A stretch of 35,037 nt of DNA from JBCCSZ01 sp039199225. GTDB lineage: Bacteria > Bacteroidota > Bacteroidia > Chitinophagales > Saprospiraceae. Below the pieces are notes generated by a model that was not told the DNA's origin, did not search any database, and was given only the letters and a program-made list of their open reading frames with translations. A program made the position numbers and the translations under genes. The stretch is taken from positions 1 to 35,037 of the forward strand of contig JBCCSZ010000036.1 of the NCBI GenBank assembly GCA_039199225.1, read 5' to 3'. Positions 14,951-21,817 of this stretch are shown here, piece by piece (positions within the stretch are counted from its first letter, which is position 1; each line of letters opens with the position of its first letter).

Positions 14951-15946
14951 ATGGAAATTAAATATTCTTTTGTAGGGTTCATTGCAATCCTCTCCCTTCT
15001 GGGCCTCTCCGCCTGTGGTGTCAATAATTATGTGGTCAATCCCGAATTTCCACAAAGGACTTACTTGAGACATTTCAAACCACTTTACGAGGATAAACTG
15101 GAAGAAGGCTCTAAACTAGTAGGAGCTACCATTTATTATTCCGTAGAGAAAACACCTGAAAACACTTACATCTATAAGCAATACTATTCTTCTACAATGC
15201 AATTGACCCATTTCATTACCTATTCCGACGTGCAACGCCAGAACAAGGATGGTAAAATAGTCGAATGGTACGACAATGGGAACAAAATGCATGAAGGTCA
15301 ATACCGAAATGGTATGCAATATGGTGAGTGGAAGTATTACAATTACGATACAGGTCATCTTGATGAATATGGTTCATTTAAAGATGGTTATCGGGACGGA
15401 AAGTGGACCATTCTGGATTCGCTTGGCAATGTTTACTTTGAAAGGACTTATGCCAATAGTGGAAAAGATTGGGAGATGGTTTATTTCAATGACGAAGGTC
15501 TTAAGACGCGAAGGCTGGTGTACTTAAACGGTAAAAATGTTCGGGAAGAGGTACTGCTTGAAACAGAGGTAGAAGAAAAGGTAGCAAATACAGAGGAAGA
15601 TTATAAAATTGAAGAAGAAATGCCTTACTTGGCAGTCTGTAAGGATATGGAAGGAAAAGAGCGTGCAGCGTGTAGCAATAAGACCATGCTCGTACACATT
15701 TACAGAAATATAAAGTATCCTGCTTCGGCCAGAAACAACAGTATCCAAGGGACAGCTTTGGTGCGCTTCGTTATCGATAAAAATGGAGATATCGAAAATG
15801 TTGTAGTTCTGAGAGGGCTGTGCGATGAGATTGCTGCCGAATGCAAAAGAGTGGTTAATACCTTGCCCAAATGGGCGCCAGGTATACAAAGAGATAAACC
15901 AGTAAATGTCACTTTTAACCTGCCTATTAAATTTCGTGTTGAATAG
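14951..15946 (+). CDS. Lipoprotein with MORN-variant repeats and C-terminal TonB-like domain
   Basis: The 331-residue protein has a clean lipoprotein signal, LSLLGLSAC, with C22 as the lipidation site. The middle (about 100-195) contains three to four MORN-variant repeats (VEWYDNGNKMHEGQYRNGMQYGEW, followed by GSFKDGYRDGKW). An acidic linker comes next, then a TonB C-terminal-type domain from about 245 to the end (YPASARNNSIQGTALVRFVI, LPKWAPGIQRDKPVNVTFNL). In Bacteroidota such domains occur in periplasmic proteins not tied to TonB-dependent uptake. Function is unknown; an envelope-anchored binding module is a fair inference. It sits just downstream of lgt and may be cotranscribed. Confidence 0.82.
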   Translation: MEIKYSFVGFIAILSLLGLSACGVNNYVVNPEFPQRTYLRHFKPLYEDKLEEGSKLVGATIYYSVEKTPENTYIYKQYYSSTMQLTHFITYSDVQRQNKDGKIVEWYDNGNKMHEGQYRNGMQYGEWKYYNYDTGHLDEYGSFKDGYRDGKWTILDSLGNVYFERTYANSGKDWEMVYFNDEGLKTRRLVYLNGKNVREEVLLETEVEEKVANTEEDYKIEEEMPYLAVCKDMEGKERAACSNKTMLVHIYRNIKYPASARNNSIQGTALVRFVIDKNGDIENVVVLRGLCDEIAAECKRVVNTLPKWAPGIQRDKPVNVTFNLPIKFRVE

Positions 15947-15988
15947 CGTGACGAAACAATAAGCAGTGCCGTCTTAAAGGAGACTTTC

Positions 15989-16010
15989 GTAATAAAGTCA
16001 TTTTTATTAC
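15989..16010. repeat. AT-rich inverted repeat before the BON-LysM gene
   Basis: GTAATAAA (15989-15996) and TTTATTAC (16003-16010) are perfect 8-bp arms around a 6-bp spacer, 19 bp before the ATG at 16030. It could be an operator, or a weak hairpin in the untranslated leader. No strong terminator was seen between the preceding lipoprotein gene and this one. Confidence 0.35.
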
Positions 16011-16029
16011 TCATTATAAAAAATCAGAA

Positions 16030-16497
16030 ATGGGATTATTTTCGTTTTTAAAAAATGCCGGTGCAAAGCTTTTCAATAAAAAAGAAGAGGCTGCAGCGCC
16101 GGAAGTAGCTGAAAAGGTTGAATTGAGCCGTGAGCAGATATTGGCACAGGAAGTTCAAAAGCTGGGCATTCCTGTCAGTGGTTTATCCATTGACTTGGGC
16201 CAGCAAGTCATCGTTCATGGTGCTACAGATACGCAAGCTGAGAAGGAGAAGGTCATCTTGGCCTTGGGTAATGTCGACGGTGTTTGCTCTGTTGATGATC
16301 GCATCACTGTAAACAATCCAGAGCCAGAAGCTGTATTTTACGAAGTACAAAAGGGAGATTCCCTCTCTTTGATTTCGAAGGCGCATTATGGTGATCCTAT
16401 GAAGTACAACGCCATTTTCGAAGCCAACAAGCCTATGCTTTCTCACCCCGACAAGATTTATCCAGGTCAAATGTTGAGAATTCCTCCACAAGCCTGA
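16030..16497 (+). CDS. lysM: BON-LysM protein (LysM/Kbp family)
   Basis: The product has 155 residues. A BON domain covers about 36-95 (ILAQEVQKLGIPVSGLSIDL, VHGATDTQAEKEKVILALGN, VCSVDDRITV). A LysM domain covers about 103-152 (YEVQKGDSLSLISKAHYGDP, IFEANKPMLSHPDKIYPGQM). This order and length match E. coli YgaU/Kbp, a cytoplasmic potassium-binding protein. Like Kbp it lacks a signal peptide and begins MGLFSFLKNAGAKLF. Potassium binding here is inferred by family, not shown. The gene is monocistronic in appearance and closes with a bidirectional terminator. Confidence 0.88.
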   Translation: MGLFSFLKNAGAKLFNKKEEAAAPEVAEKVELSREQILAQEVQKLGIPVSGLSIDLGQQVIVHGATDTQAEKEKVILALGNVDGVCSVDDRITVNNPEPEAVFYEVQKGDSLSLISKAHYGDPMKYNAIFEANKPMLSHPDKIYPGQMLRIPPQA

Positions 16498-16510
16498 TTC
16501 AAGATATTGG

Positions 16511-16542
16511 GAAAACCGGTTCGCCCTGGCGGATCGGTTTTC
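16511..16542. terminator. Bidirectional terminator between lysM and the glycosyltransferase gene
   Basis: GAAAACCG (16511-16518) and CGGTTTTC (16535-16542) are perfect arms. Inner pairs (with two G-U) lengthen the stem to about 14 positions with a CCTG loop. T-runs flank both sides, so it can end both the plus-strand lysM transcript and the minus-strand gene that starts at 17671. Confidence 0.7.
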
Positions 16543-17671
16543 AACCTTCCTTTACCGCTCCATCCAAAACTTGGTACAGCAATTCGGTCGAGCGGTCCCA
16601 GTCAAATTTCTTTCGTTGTAATCTGCCTTTTTCGATCAAGGTATCGCGCATACTTGGATGGCGGTACAGGCGAACCATCGCTTCACTGATTTGCTGGATA
16701 GAATGAGCATCTACGAGCAAAGCTGCTGCTCCGGCGACCTCTGGCAAGGAAGAATTGGTGGAGGTAATGACTGGCGTATCACAATTCATCGCCTCTAGGA
16801 CTGGCAGGCCAAAGCCTTCAAAATGCGATACATAAACGAGCGCAAAGGCAGCTCCCATCAAGCGCGCCAGCTGTTCTTCGGACAAAAAGCCCAAAAAGTG
16901 AATGTCTTTTTTATGAATGGCCTCGTCATAGGCACTCTTAACAGGTCCTGTTTGCCAAGCCCATCGCCCACCGAGGAGCAATTGGTGCGGTGCCTGGGTT
17001 TCTTCCTTGAAACGATCAAAAGCCCGAATCAAACCATCGACATTTTTTCGAGGGTGAACGGCTCCCGCATAAAAAAAATATTCTTGCCCTTGCGCTTGCT
17101 CAGCCCTGACTTGCGCCTTTTCAGCTTCTGCTAAAGGGCTGAAGATGTCCCGACAGGCATTGGGAATCCAGGTGATTTTATGAGCAGGAATGTCGTACTG
17201 TTGAATAATATCCTCTTTGGTATACTGAGATACGGCCGCTATATGATCTGCTTTTGCCAAAAAGAGTGGGACATAATGGTCGTAGTATCGTCGAACCAAG
17301 GAAGGAATTTGATCCGGATGGTGCAAATGAGCCAAGTCGTGGCAAATCATCACCGTCTTACAGTCCGTACGAAGAGAACAATAATTGTCTGGTGACAAAA
17401 ACACGTCTGCTTTCCATTGACTCAAAATAGGAGGGATGGCCCATTCAAACCAAGCATACCAGAGAAATGGATGTCGGGCCGGTGGGTAAACAACTTTAGC
17501 ACTTACCTGTTCACCAAAAATAAAAGCCGGATCATAGGGTCGGTCGAATAAAAACAAAAACTTGTCCTCCGGATGCTGGTCTACCAGGCGTTTGCACAAT
17601 TCGAAGGTCACCCTACCGATGCCTTCGAGCCGGTCTTTGAGCAAAAAGCGGGTATTGACAGCAATTTTCAT
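16541..17671 (-). CDS. Family 4 glycosyltransferase (GT-B fold)
   Basis: The 376-residue protein begins with MKIAVNTRFLLKDRLEGIGR, the N-terminal Rossmann strand and glycine loop of GT4 enzymes. YAGAVHPRKN (201-210) supplies the Arg/Lys that contact the donor phosphate. HFEGFGLPVLEAM (283-295) holds the EX7E motif (E285, E293) typical of retaining GT4 transferases. No transmembrane segment is evident, so it is cytoplasmic or membrane-associated and probably adds a sugar to a polysaccharide or lipid-linked glycan. The donor and acceptor are unknown, and no polysaccharide cluster surrounds it. It is divergent from nadB. Confidence 0.88.
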   Translation of the reverse strand: MKIAVNTRFLLKDRLEGIGRVTFELCKRLVDQHPEDKFLFLFDRPYDPAFIFGEQVSAKVVYPPARHPFLWYAWFEWAIPPILSQWKADVFLSPDNYCSLRTDCKTVMICHDLAHLHHPDQIPSLVRRYYDHYVPLFLAKADHIAAVSQYTKEDIIQQYDIPAHKITWIPNACRDIFSPLAEAEKAQVRAEQAQGQEYFFYAGAVHPRKNVDGLIRAFDRFKEETQAPHQLLLGGRWAWQTGPVKSAYDEAIHKKDIHFLGFLSEEQLARLMGAAFALVYVSHFEGFGLPVLEAMNCDTPVITSTNSSLPEVAGAAALLVDAHSIQQISEAMVRLYRHPSMRDTLIEKGRLQRKKFDWDRSTELLYQVLDGAVKEG

Positions 17672-17675
17672 TGGA

Positions 17676-17705
17676 TTGACAAGTTCTGTTATTTTCGTAA
17701 CTTTT
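17676..17705 (+). promoter_or_regulatory. Candidate nadB promoter
   Basis: TTG (17676-17678), then 19 bp, then TAACTTTT (17698-17705) matches the Bacteroidota consensus TTG/TAnnTTTG except for the last base. It lies directly upstream of the ATG of the divergent glycosyltransferase and about 75 bp before the nadB start. The match is imperfect, so this is a candidate only. Confidence 0.35.
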
Positions 17706-17779
17706 CGGCCAAGAGGCTAAATAAAAATATATCCATTTTTAGCCCAGCAAAATAAAGTGTAATTAAAATCTATTAGTTA

Positions 17780-19381
17780 GTGATTCAGACAGATGTTCTC
17801 ATTATAGGCTCCGGTATTGCCGGACTGACCACTGCCATCAAGCTGGCCAAATCCAGGCCCGATCTAAGAATTGACGTATTGACCAAAACCTACGAACGCG
17901 AAAGCAATACCCGTTATGCACAGGGTGGCGTAGCAGCGGTCTGGAACTTCGAAACAGATTCGTACCTCAAACACATAGAGGATACCCTTGATGCAGGAGA
18001 TGGTTTGTGCAACAAAGAAATTGTGGAGATCGTGGTCAAGGAAGGTCCCGAGCGCGTCAAGGAGATTATTGAGTGGGGAGCTCGATTTGATAAAACGAAG
18101 AGCGATCAGTACGACCTTGGACGCGAAGGAGGGCATTCCGAAAACCGCATCCTACACTACAAGGACCTAACAGGCTGGGAAATTCAGCGAACATTGGTTG
18201 AATACAGCAAGCACCTGGACAACCTTCATTTGCACGAGCACTACTTTGCCATCGATCTCATCACCCAGCACCACCTGGGATATATGGTCTCGCGGGTTAC
18301 GCCCAATATCGAGTGCTATGGTGCTTACGCCCTGGATAAGAACACGACCAAAATTCAAACCCTCCTGGCCAGAACGACGGTCGTTGCGACCGGAGGCGCT
18401 GGCCAGGTGTACAAATCTACCACCAATCCAATCATTGCAACAGGCGATGGCATTGCGATGATGTATCGGGCCAAGGGGCGAATTGAAAATATGGAATTCG
18501 TGCAATTTCATCCGACATCTCTCTACAATCCGGCTGGTGAAAACCCTTCCTTTCTGGTTTCGGAGGCGGTTCGGGGTTATGGTGGCATTTTAAAAACCAA
18601 GGAGGGAGAGGAGTTTATGCATGCCTATGATGAACGGGGCTCCCTGGCCCCGCGGGACATTGTCGCACGGGCCATCGACAATGAAATGAAAAAGCGAGGA
18701 GACGATTTCCTGTGTTTGGACTGTACCCATCTGGAGAAGGAAGGCTTTACAGCTCATTTTCCAACGATATACGAAAAATGCCTAAGCCTGGGCATCGATC
18801 CGATGAAGGACATGATCCCCGTGGTCCCGGCCTGTCACTACATGTGTGGAGGCATTGCCACCGACGAAATCGGCCAAACCTCCATTCAATACCTCTATGC
18901 TTGTGGAGAATGTACCAGTAGTGGATTGCATGGTGCCAATCGTCTAGCCTCCAATTCTCTCTTGGAGGCAATGGTGTTTGCCGATCGCATTTCCAAAGAT
19001 ATCCTGCAAAGAATTGATGGGATAACGCATAAGGAGGATATTCCAAATTGGCATACGAAGGGAACCATGAAGCCCAAAGAAATGGTCTTGATGACTCAGA
19101 GCTGGAAAGAGCTGAAAGAAATTATGAGTAGCTATGTGGGTATTGTCCGTTCGGATGTCCGTTTGAAGCGAGCCATGGACCGTCTTTGGATACTGTATCG
19201 CGAAACAGAAGATTTATACAAGACGACTTCTGTGTCTCCTCAGCTTTGTGAGCTGCGCAACATCATCACCATCGGCTATTTGGTGACGCGTTCGGCTGCC
19301 ATGCGCAAGGAGAGCCGCGGGCTACATTACACAACGGATTTCCCTCAAAAGCGGAATTTTGTGGAAGGCTCTATTCTCTAA
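17780..19381 (+). CDS. nadB: L-aspartate oxidase NadB
   Basis: This 533-residue flavoenzyme oxidises L-aspartate to iminoaspartate, the first step of de novo NAD synthesis. Motifs are the FAD dinucleotide-binding GSGIAGLTTA (10-19), RYAQGGVAAV (45-54), REGGHSENRILH with E121, VATGGAGQVY (202-211), QFHPTS with H244, PRDIVARA with R292, H353 and HGANRLASNSLLEA with R388. These match the substrate-binding and catalytic residues known for E. coli NadB. The start is GTG at 17780; a TAG two codons upstream closes the frame, so no ATG is available. nadA and nadC are not in the window. The stop codon overlaps that of the convergent LytTR gene. Confidence 0.94.
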   Translation: MIQTDVLIIGSGIAGLTTAIKLAKSRPDLRIDVLTKTYERESNTRYAQGGVAAVWNFETDSYLKHIEDTLDAGDGLCNKEIVEIVVKEGPERVKEIIEWGARFDKTKSDQYDLGREGGHSENRILHYKDLTGWEIQRTLVEYSKHLDNLHLHEHYFAIDLITQHHLGYMVSRVTPNIECYGAYALDKNTTKIQTLLARTTVVATGGAGQVYKSTTNPIIATGDGIAMMYRAKGRIENMEFVQFHPTSLYNPAGENPSFLVSEAVRGYGGILKTKEGEEFMHAYDERGSLAPRDIVARAIDNEMKKRGDDFLCLDCTHLEKEGFTAHFPTIYEKCLSLGIDPMKDMIPVVPACHYMCGGIATDEIGQTSIQYLYACGECTSSGLHGANRLASNSLLEAMVFADRISKDILQRIDGITHKEDIPNWHTKGTMKPKEMVLMTQSWKELKEIMSSYVGIVRSDVRLKRAMDRLWILYRETEDLYKTTSVSPQLCELRNIITIGYLVTRSAAMRKESRGLHYTTDFPQKRNFVEGSIL

Positions 19382-19794
19382 CAGAAATATTCCTCTAGGG
19401 CCTCCATAAGGGCTTGCTTGCGACTGACGGAGACACTTACGTTGCTTCCATCCTCCATGACGACGTAGCCACCCTTGCCTCGAATATATTTGAAGATGTA
19501 ATCCAAGTTGATGATAAACGATCGATGGATACGCACAAAACGGTCCTTGTCGTTGAGTACTTCTTCAATCTCGCGGAGGGTCTTGCTGACTAGCAATTGC
19601 CGCTGGCCGACAAATTTGAGAACGGTATAATTGCCTTTGGCTTCTAGGGAGACCAACTGTCCGACTTTTTCGAAATAGATACCTTCGACGGTTGGTAGAG
19701 CGATCTTTCGCTTTTCTGATCTATTGGAATAATACTTTTTCAAAGGACGTAGTGGTAGTCGATTGTCTAGTTTGTCTGAGGAAGGCTGAATCAT
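19378..19794 (-). CDS. Stand-alone LytTR-type DNA-binding regulator
   Basis: The 138-residue protein carries a LytTR DNA-binding domain over about 34-135: LPTVEGIYFEKVGQLVSLEA, NYTVLKFVGQRQLLVSKTL, FVRIHRSFIINLDYIFKY and a final VSVSRKQALMEAL. There is no receiver domain, membrane segment or kinase partner nearby, so it acts as a simple LytTR regulator or receives its signal otherwise. The N-terminal 33 residues are basic and unstructured-looking. It converges on nadB: its TAG (19380-19378) overlaps nadB's TAA (19379-19381) by two bases. Targets are unknown. Confidence 0.85.
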   Translation of the reverse strand: MIQPSSDKLDNRLPLRPLKKYYSNRSEKRKIALPTVEGIYFEKVGQLVSLEAKGNYTVLKFVGQRQLLVSKTLREIEEVLNDKDRFVRIHRSFIINLDYIFKYIRGKGGYVVMEDGSNVSVSVSRKQALMEALEEYFC

Positions 19795-20006
19795 AATAGC
19801 TGATGTTGGTTTACAAATCGGGCAGATATTCTATTGACTCTATTTGGTGTATCAATTCATGCTAATATTACGGGCAATTTTACATCCTTCAAACCCATTA
19901 AGCGGCTATATGTCAGTTTTCTAAATTTAGTGACCAAATGCTTTTTTGCTACTTTTTGGAATGATTTTTCTAATTTGAGCTTTCATTGCTACAATTTTGA
20001 AAAGCT

Positions 20007-21551
20007 ATGCCCAAGACTCCCTCTAGTAAGCTGTTCGACATTATCAAGTCTCTGTCCGGGCCGGAAAAACGCTACTTCAAGCTGTTTGTACGAAGCAATA
20101 AAAGTGATAAAGACAATAAATACATTCAGCTGTTTGACGCCATCGACGCCCAAGCTTCCTATGACGATGAGGCCCTGCGGCATCAAATTTATGATGGGCA
20201 GCCCATTCAAAGTCGAAAATTCAGCGAGCTCAAATCTTATCTTTATGAGCTGATTTTGAAGAGCTTGCAAAGCTATGATGAAAAAAGCTCAGTCGATTAT
20301 CGCCTAAAGAGCGCCCTACAGAGCATCAAAGCGCTGTACAAAAGAGCGCATTATCAAGACTGTACAGAGCTGGTCCACAAAGCCAAAAAAATCGCAGCTG
20401 AATTTGAATCCTATAACCATTTGTTGGAGTTGTTGCGCTGGGAAAAGCAGGTGGCCTATATCCAATTAGACATCAGCTATTTGGATAAAAGCTTGCCGGG
20501 AATTGAGGCCGAAGAGCGTGAATGTTTGAAGAAATTGGCCAATATTGCCGACTACAAAAATTTCTTTTATCATATAATAGTCAGCATTCGAAAAGATTCT
20601 CTCCTGCGGAGTGAGGAGAAGATTGAAAAGCTCAATAAGTTGATCGATCACGATTTGCTCCGAACGCCCGACAATGCCCTGTCTCATACGGCCCGAGTGC
20701 TTTATCATCGTATCTACGGCCTGTATTATTTCAGCATATTATCCTACGATAAGCTTTACCAATCGGGTAAGGAATTGCTAAAGTTGATGGAAACCCGGCC
20801 AGTATTGTTGCGAGAAGATCCTTCGGAATACATCTCTGCTTTGAGCAATTTTGCAGCTTGCTGTGGCCTGCTCAGAAAATACGACGAGGTGAAAGACTGC
20901 CTGGAAAAATTGCGAAAAATCAAAGGCACTACCCTCAACGACGAATTGCGTATACACATCGAGTATTACTCTAAACTTTTTGCGCTGTATATCTTTACCG
21001 GTGATTTTGAAGCTGCTCGTAAAGCCATGTTGATCCACCAGAAAGAACTCAAGCGCTTTGATAGAAAATTCTTTGAGCGTGGCCGATTTTACTTTCAGTA
21101 CTTCTACATCTACTTTGGAATTGGCGATTACGACCAAGCACTCGAAGCTCTCAATCAATGGCTGAACCTGCCTCGGACCGATGAGCGGCAAGACCTACAA
21201 AGTCTTGCTCGTATCCTCAACCTGATTCTTCATTTTGAGATGGGAAATACCTTATTGTTGGAATACTTGCTGCGTTCGACCTACAGATACCTGCGAACCC
21301 GCAATCGCATTCACGGCTTTGAACGTCGGGTGTTGGCTTTCATCCGCGAATCCAACAAATTTAGGAGTCGGCAAGAATTAAAAGCTGGCTTTATCCGCCT
21401 CAAAGAAGATTTTGAAGAATTGTCTCGCATCCCTTCCGAAAGGGTCGTTTTTCAGTATTTCGACTTTATCGCCTGGCTAGAAAGTAAAATCAACAACCAA
21501 TCATTTGGTAAGGCCGTTCAGGAGCGCTACCTCGCCCAAGAGCAGGGCTAA
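20007..21551 (+). CDS. All-helical protein of unknown function, TPR-like
   Basis: The product has 514 residues and no signal peptide or transmembrane helix. It opens with KLFDIIKSLSGPEKRYFKLF, a start shared by a Bacteroidota family of uncharacterised proteins. The rest is rich in amphipathic helices with aromatic-Ala patterns (YYSKLFALYIFTGDFEAARK, YFGIGDYDQALEALNQWLNL), consistent with TPR-like solenoid repeats. A cytoplasmic scaffold is inferred. No catalytic motif was seen. It is divergent from the LytTR gene; the 212-bp spacer between them shows no perfect promoter match. Confidence 0.7.
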   Translation: MPKTPSSKLFDIIKSLSGPEKRYFKLFVRSNKSDKDNKYIQLFDAIDAQASYDDEALRHQIYDGQPIQSRKFSELKSYLYELILKSLQSYDEKSSVDYRLKSALQSIKALYKRAHYQDCTELVHKAKKIAAEFESYNHLLELLRWEKQVAYIQLDISYLDKSLPGIEAEERECLKKLANIADYKNFFYHIIVSIRKDSLLRSEEKIEKLNKLIDHDLLRTPDNALSHTARVLYHRIYGLYYFSILSYDKLYQSGKELLKLMETRPVLLREDPSEYISALSNFAACCGLLRKYDEVKDCLEKLRKIKGTTLNDELRIHIEYYSKLFALYIFTGDFEAARKAMLIHQKELKRFDRKFFERGRFYFQYFYIYFGIGDYDQALEALNQWLNLPRTDERQDLQSLARILNLILHFEMGNTLLLEYLLRSTYRYLRTRNRIHGFERRVLAFIRESNKFRSRQELKAGFIRLKEDFEELSRIPSERVVFQYFDFIAWLESKINNQSFGKAVQERYLAQEQG

Positions 21552-21564
21552 AAGCAGCCAGACC

Positions 21565-21632
21565 GAAGCCACTCAGTTGGCTTCAGGTTGACCGAGTAGC
21601 TGAAAATCAGTAAGATAGGCTGCAGATTTTCA
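21565..21632. repeat. Two inverted repeats after the helical protein gene
   Basis: GAAGCCA (21565-21571) and TGGCTTC (21578-21584) form a 7-bp stem with a 6-nt loop. TGAAAATC (21601-21608) and GATTTTCA (21625-21632) form an 8-bp stem with a 16-nt loop. Neither has a good U-tract. They may help end or stabilise the upstream transcript. Confidence 0.35.
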
Positions 21633-21638
21633 CTTCTC

Positions 21639-21673
21639 TTTGGCCGCTGTTGGCGACTTTGGCAATAATTTTG
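21639..21673 (+). promoter_or_regulatory. Candidate promoter of the first secreted paralogue
   Basis: TAATTTTG (21666-21673) is a perfect Bacteroidota -7 box. The nearest good -33 box, TTTG (21639-21642), is 23 bp away, longer than the ideal of about 19. It would leave an untranslated leader of about 135 nt before the ATG at 21818. No other gene is seen in this spacer (21552-21811). Confidence 0.35.
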
Positions 21674-21817
21674 CTGAAGAAAGGCTTGGATAAATCTCCC
21701 CCATCCTCATACTCCCCCCTATTGTACATAACCAATAAAGTGCTTCAAATTGATCAACAGCAATTTGAAGTAGGCAAATAGCGCACTAAAATATAGGCTG
21801 TTTTAACGATAATGACC

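Noticed and set aside
19834..20253. Plus-strand open frame of 139 codons spanning the spacer before the helical protein
   Set aside because: More than half lies over the supported gene at 20007 in another frame, and the rest is AT-rich spacer without coding character.
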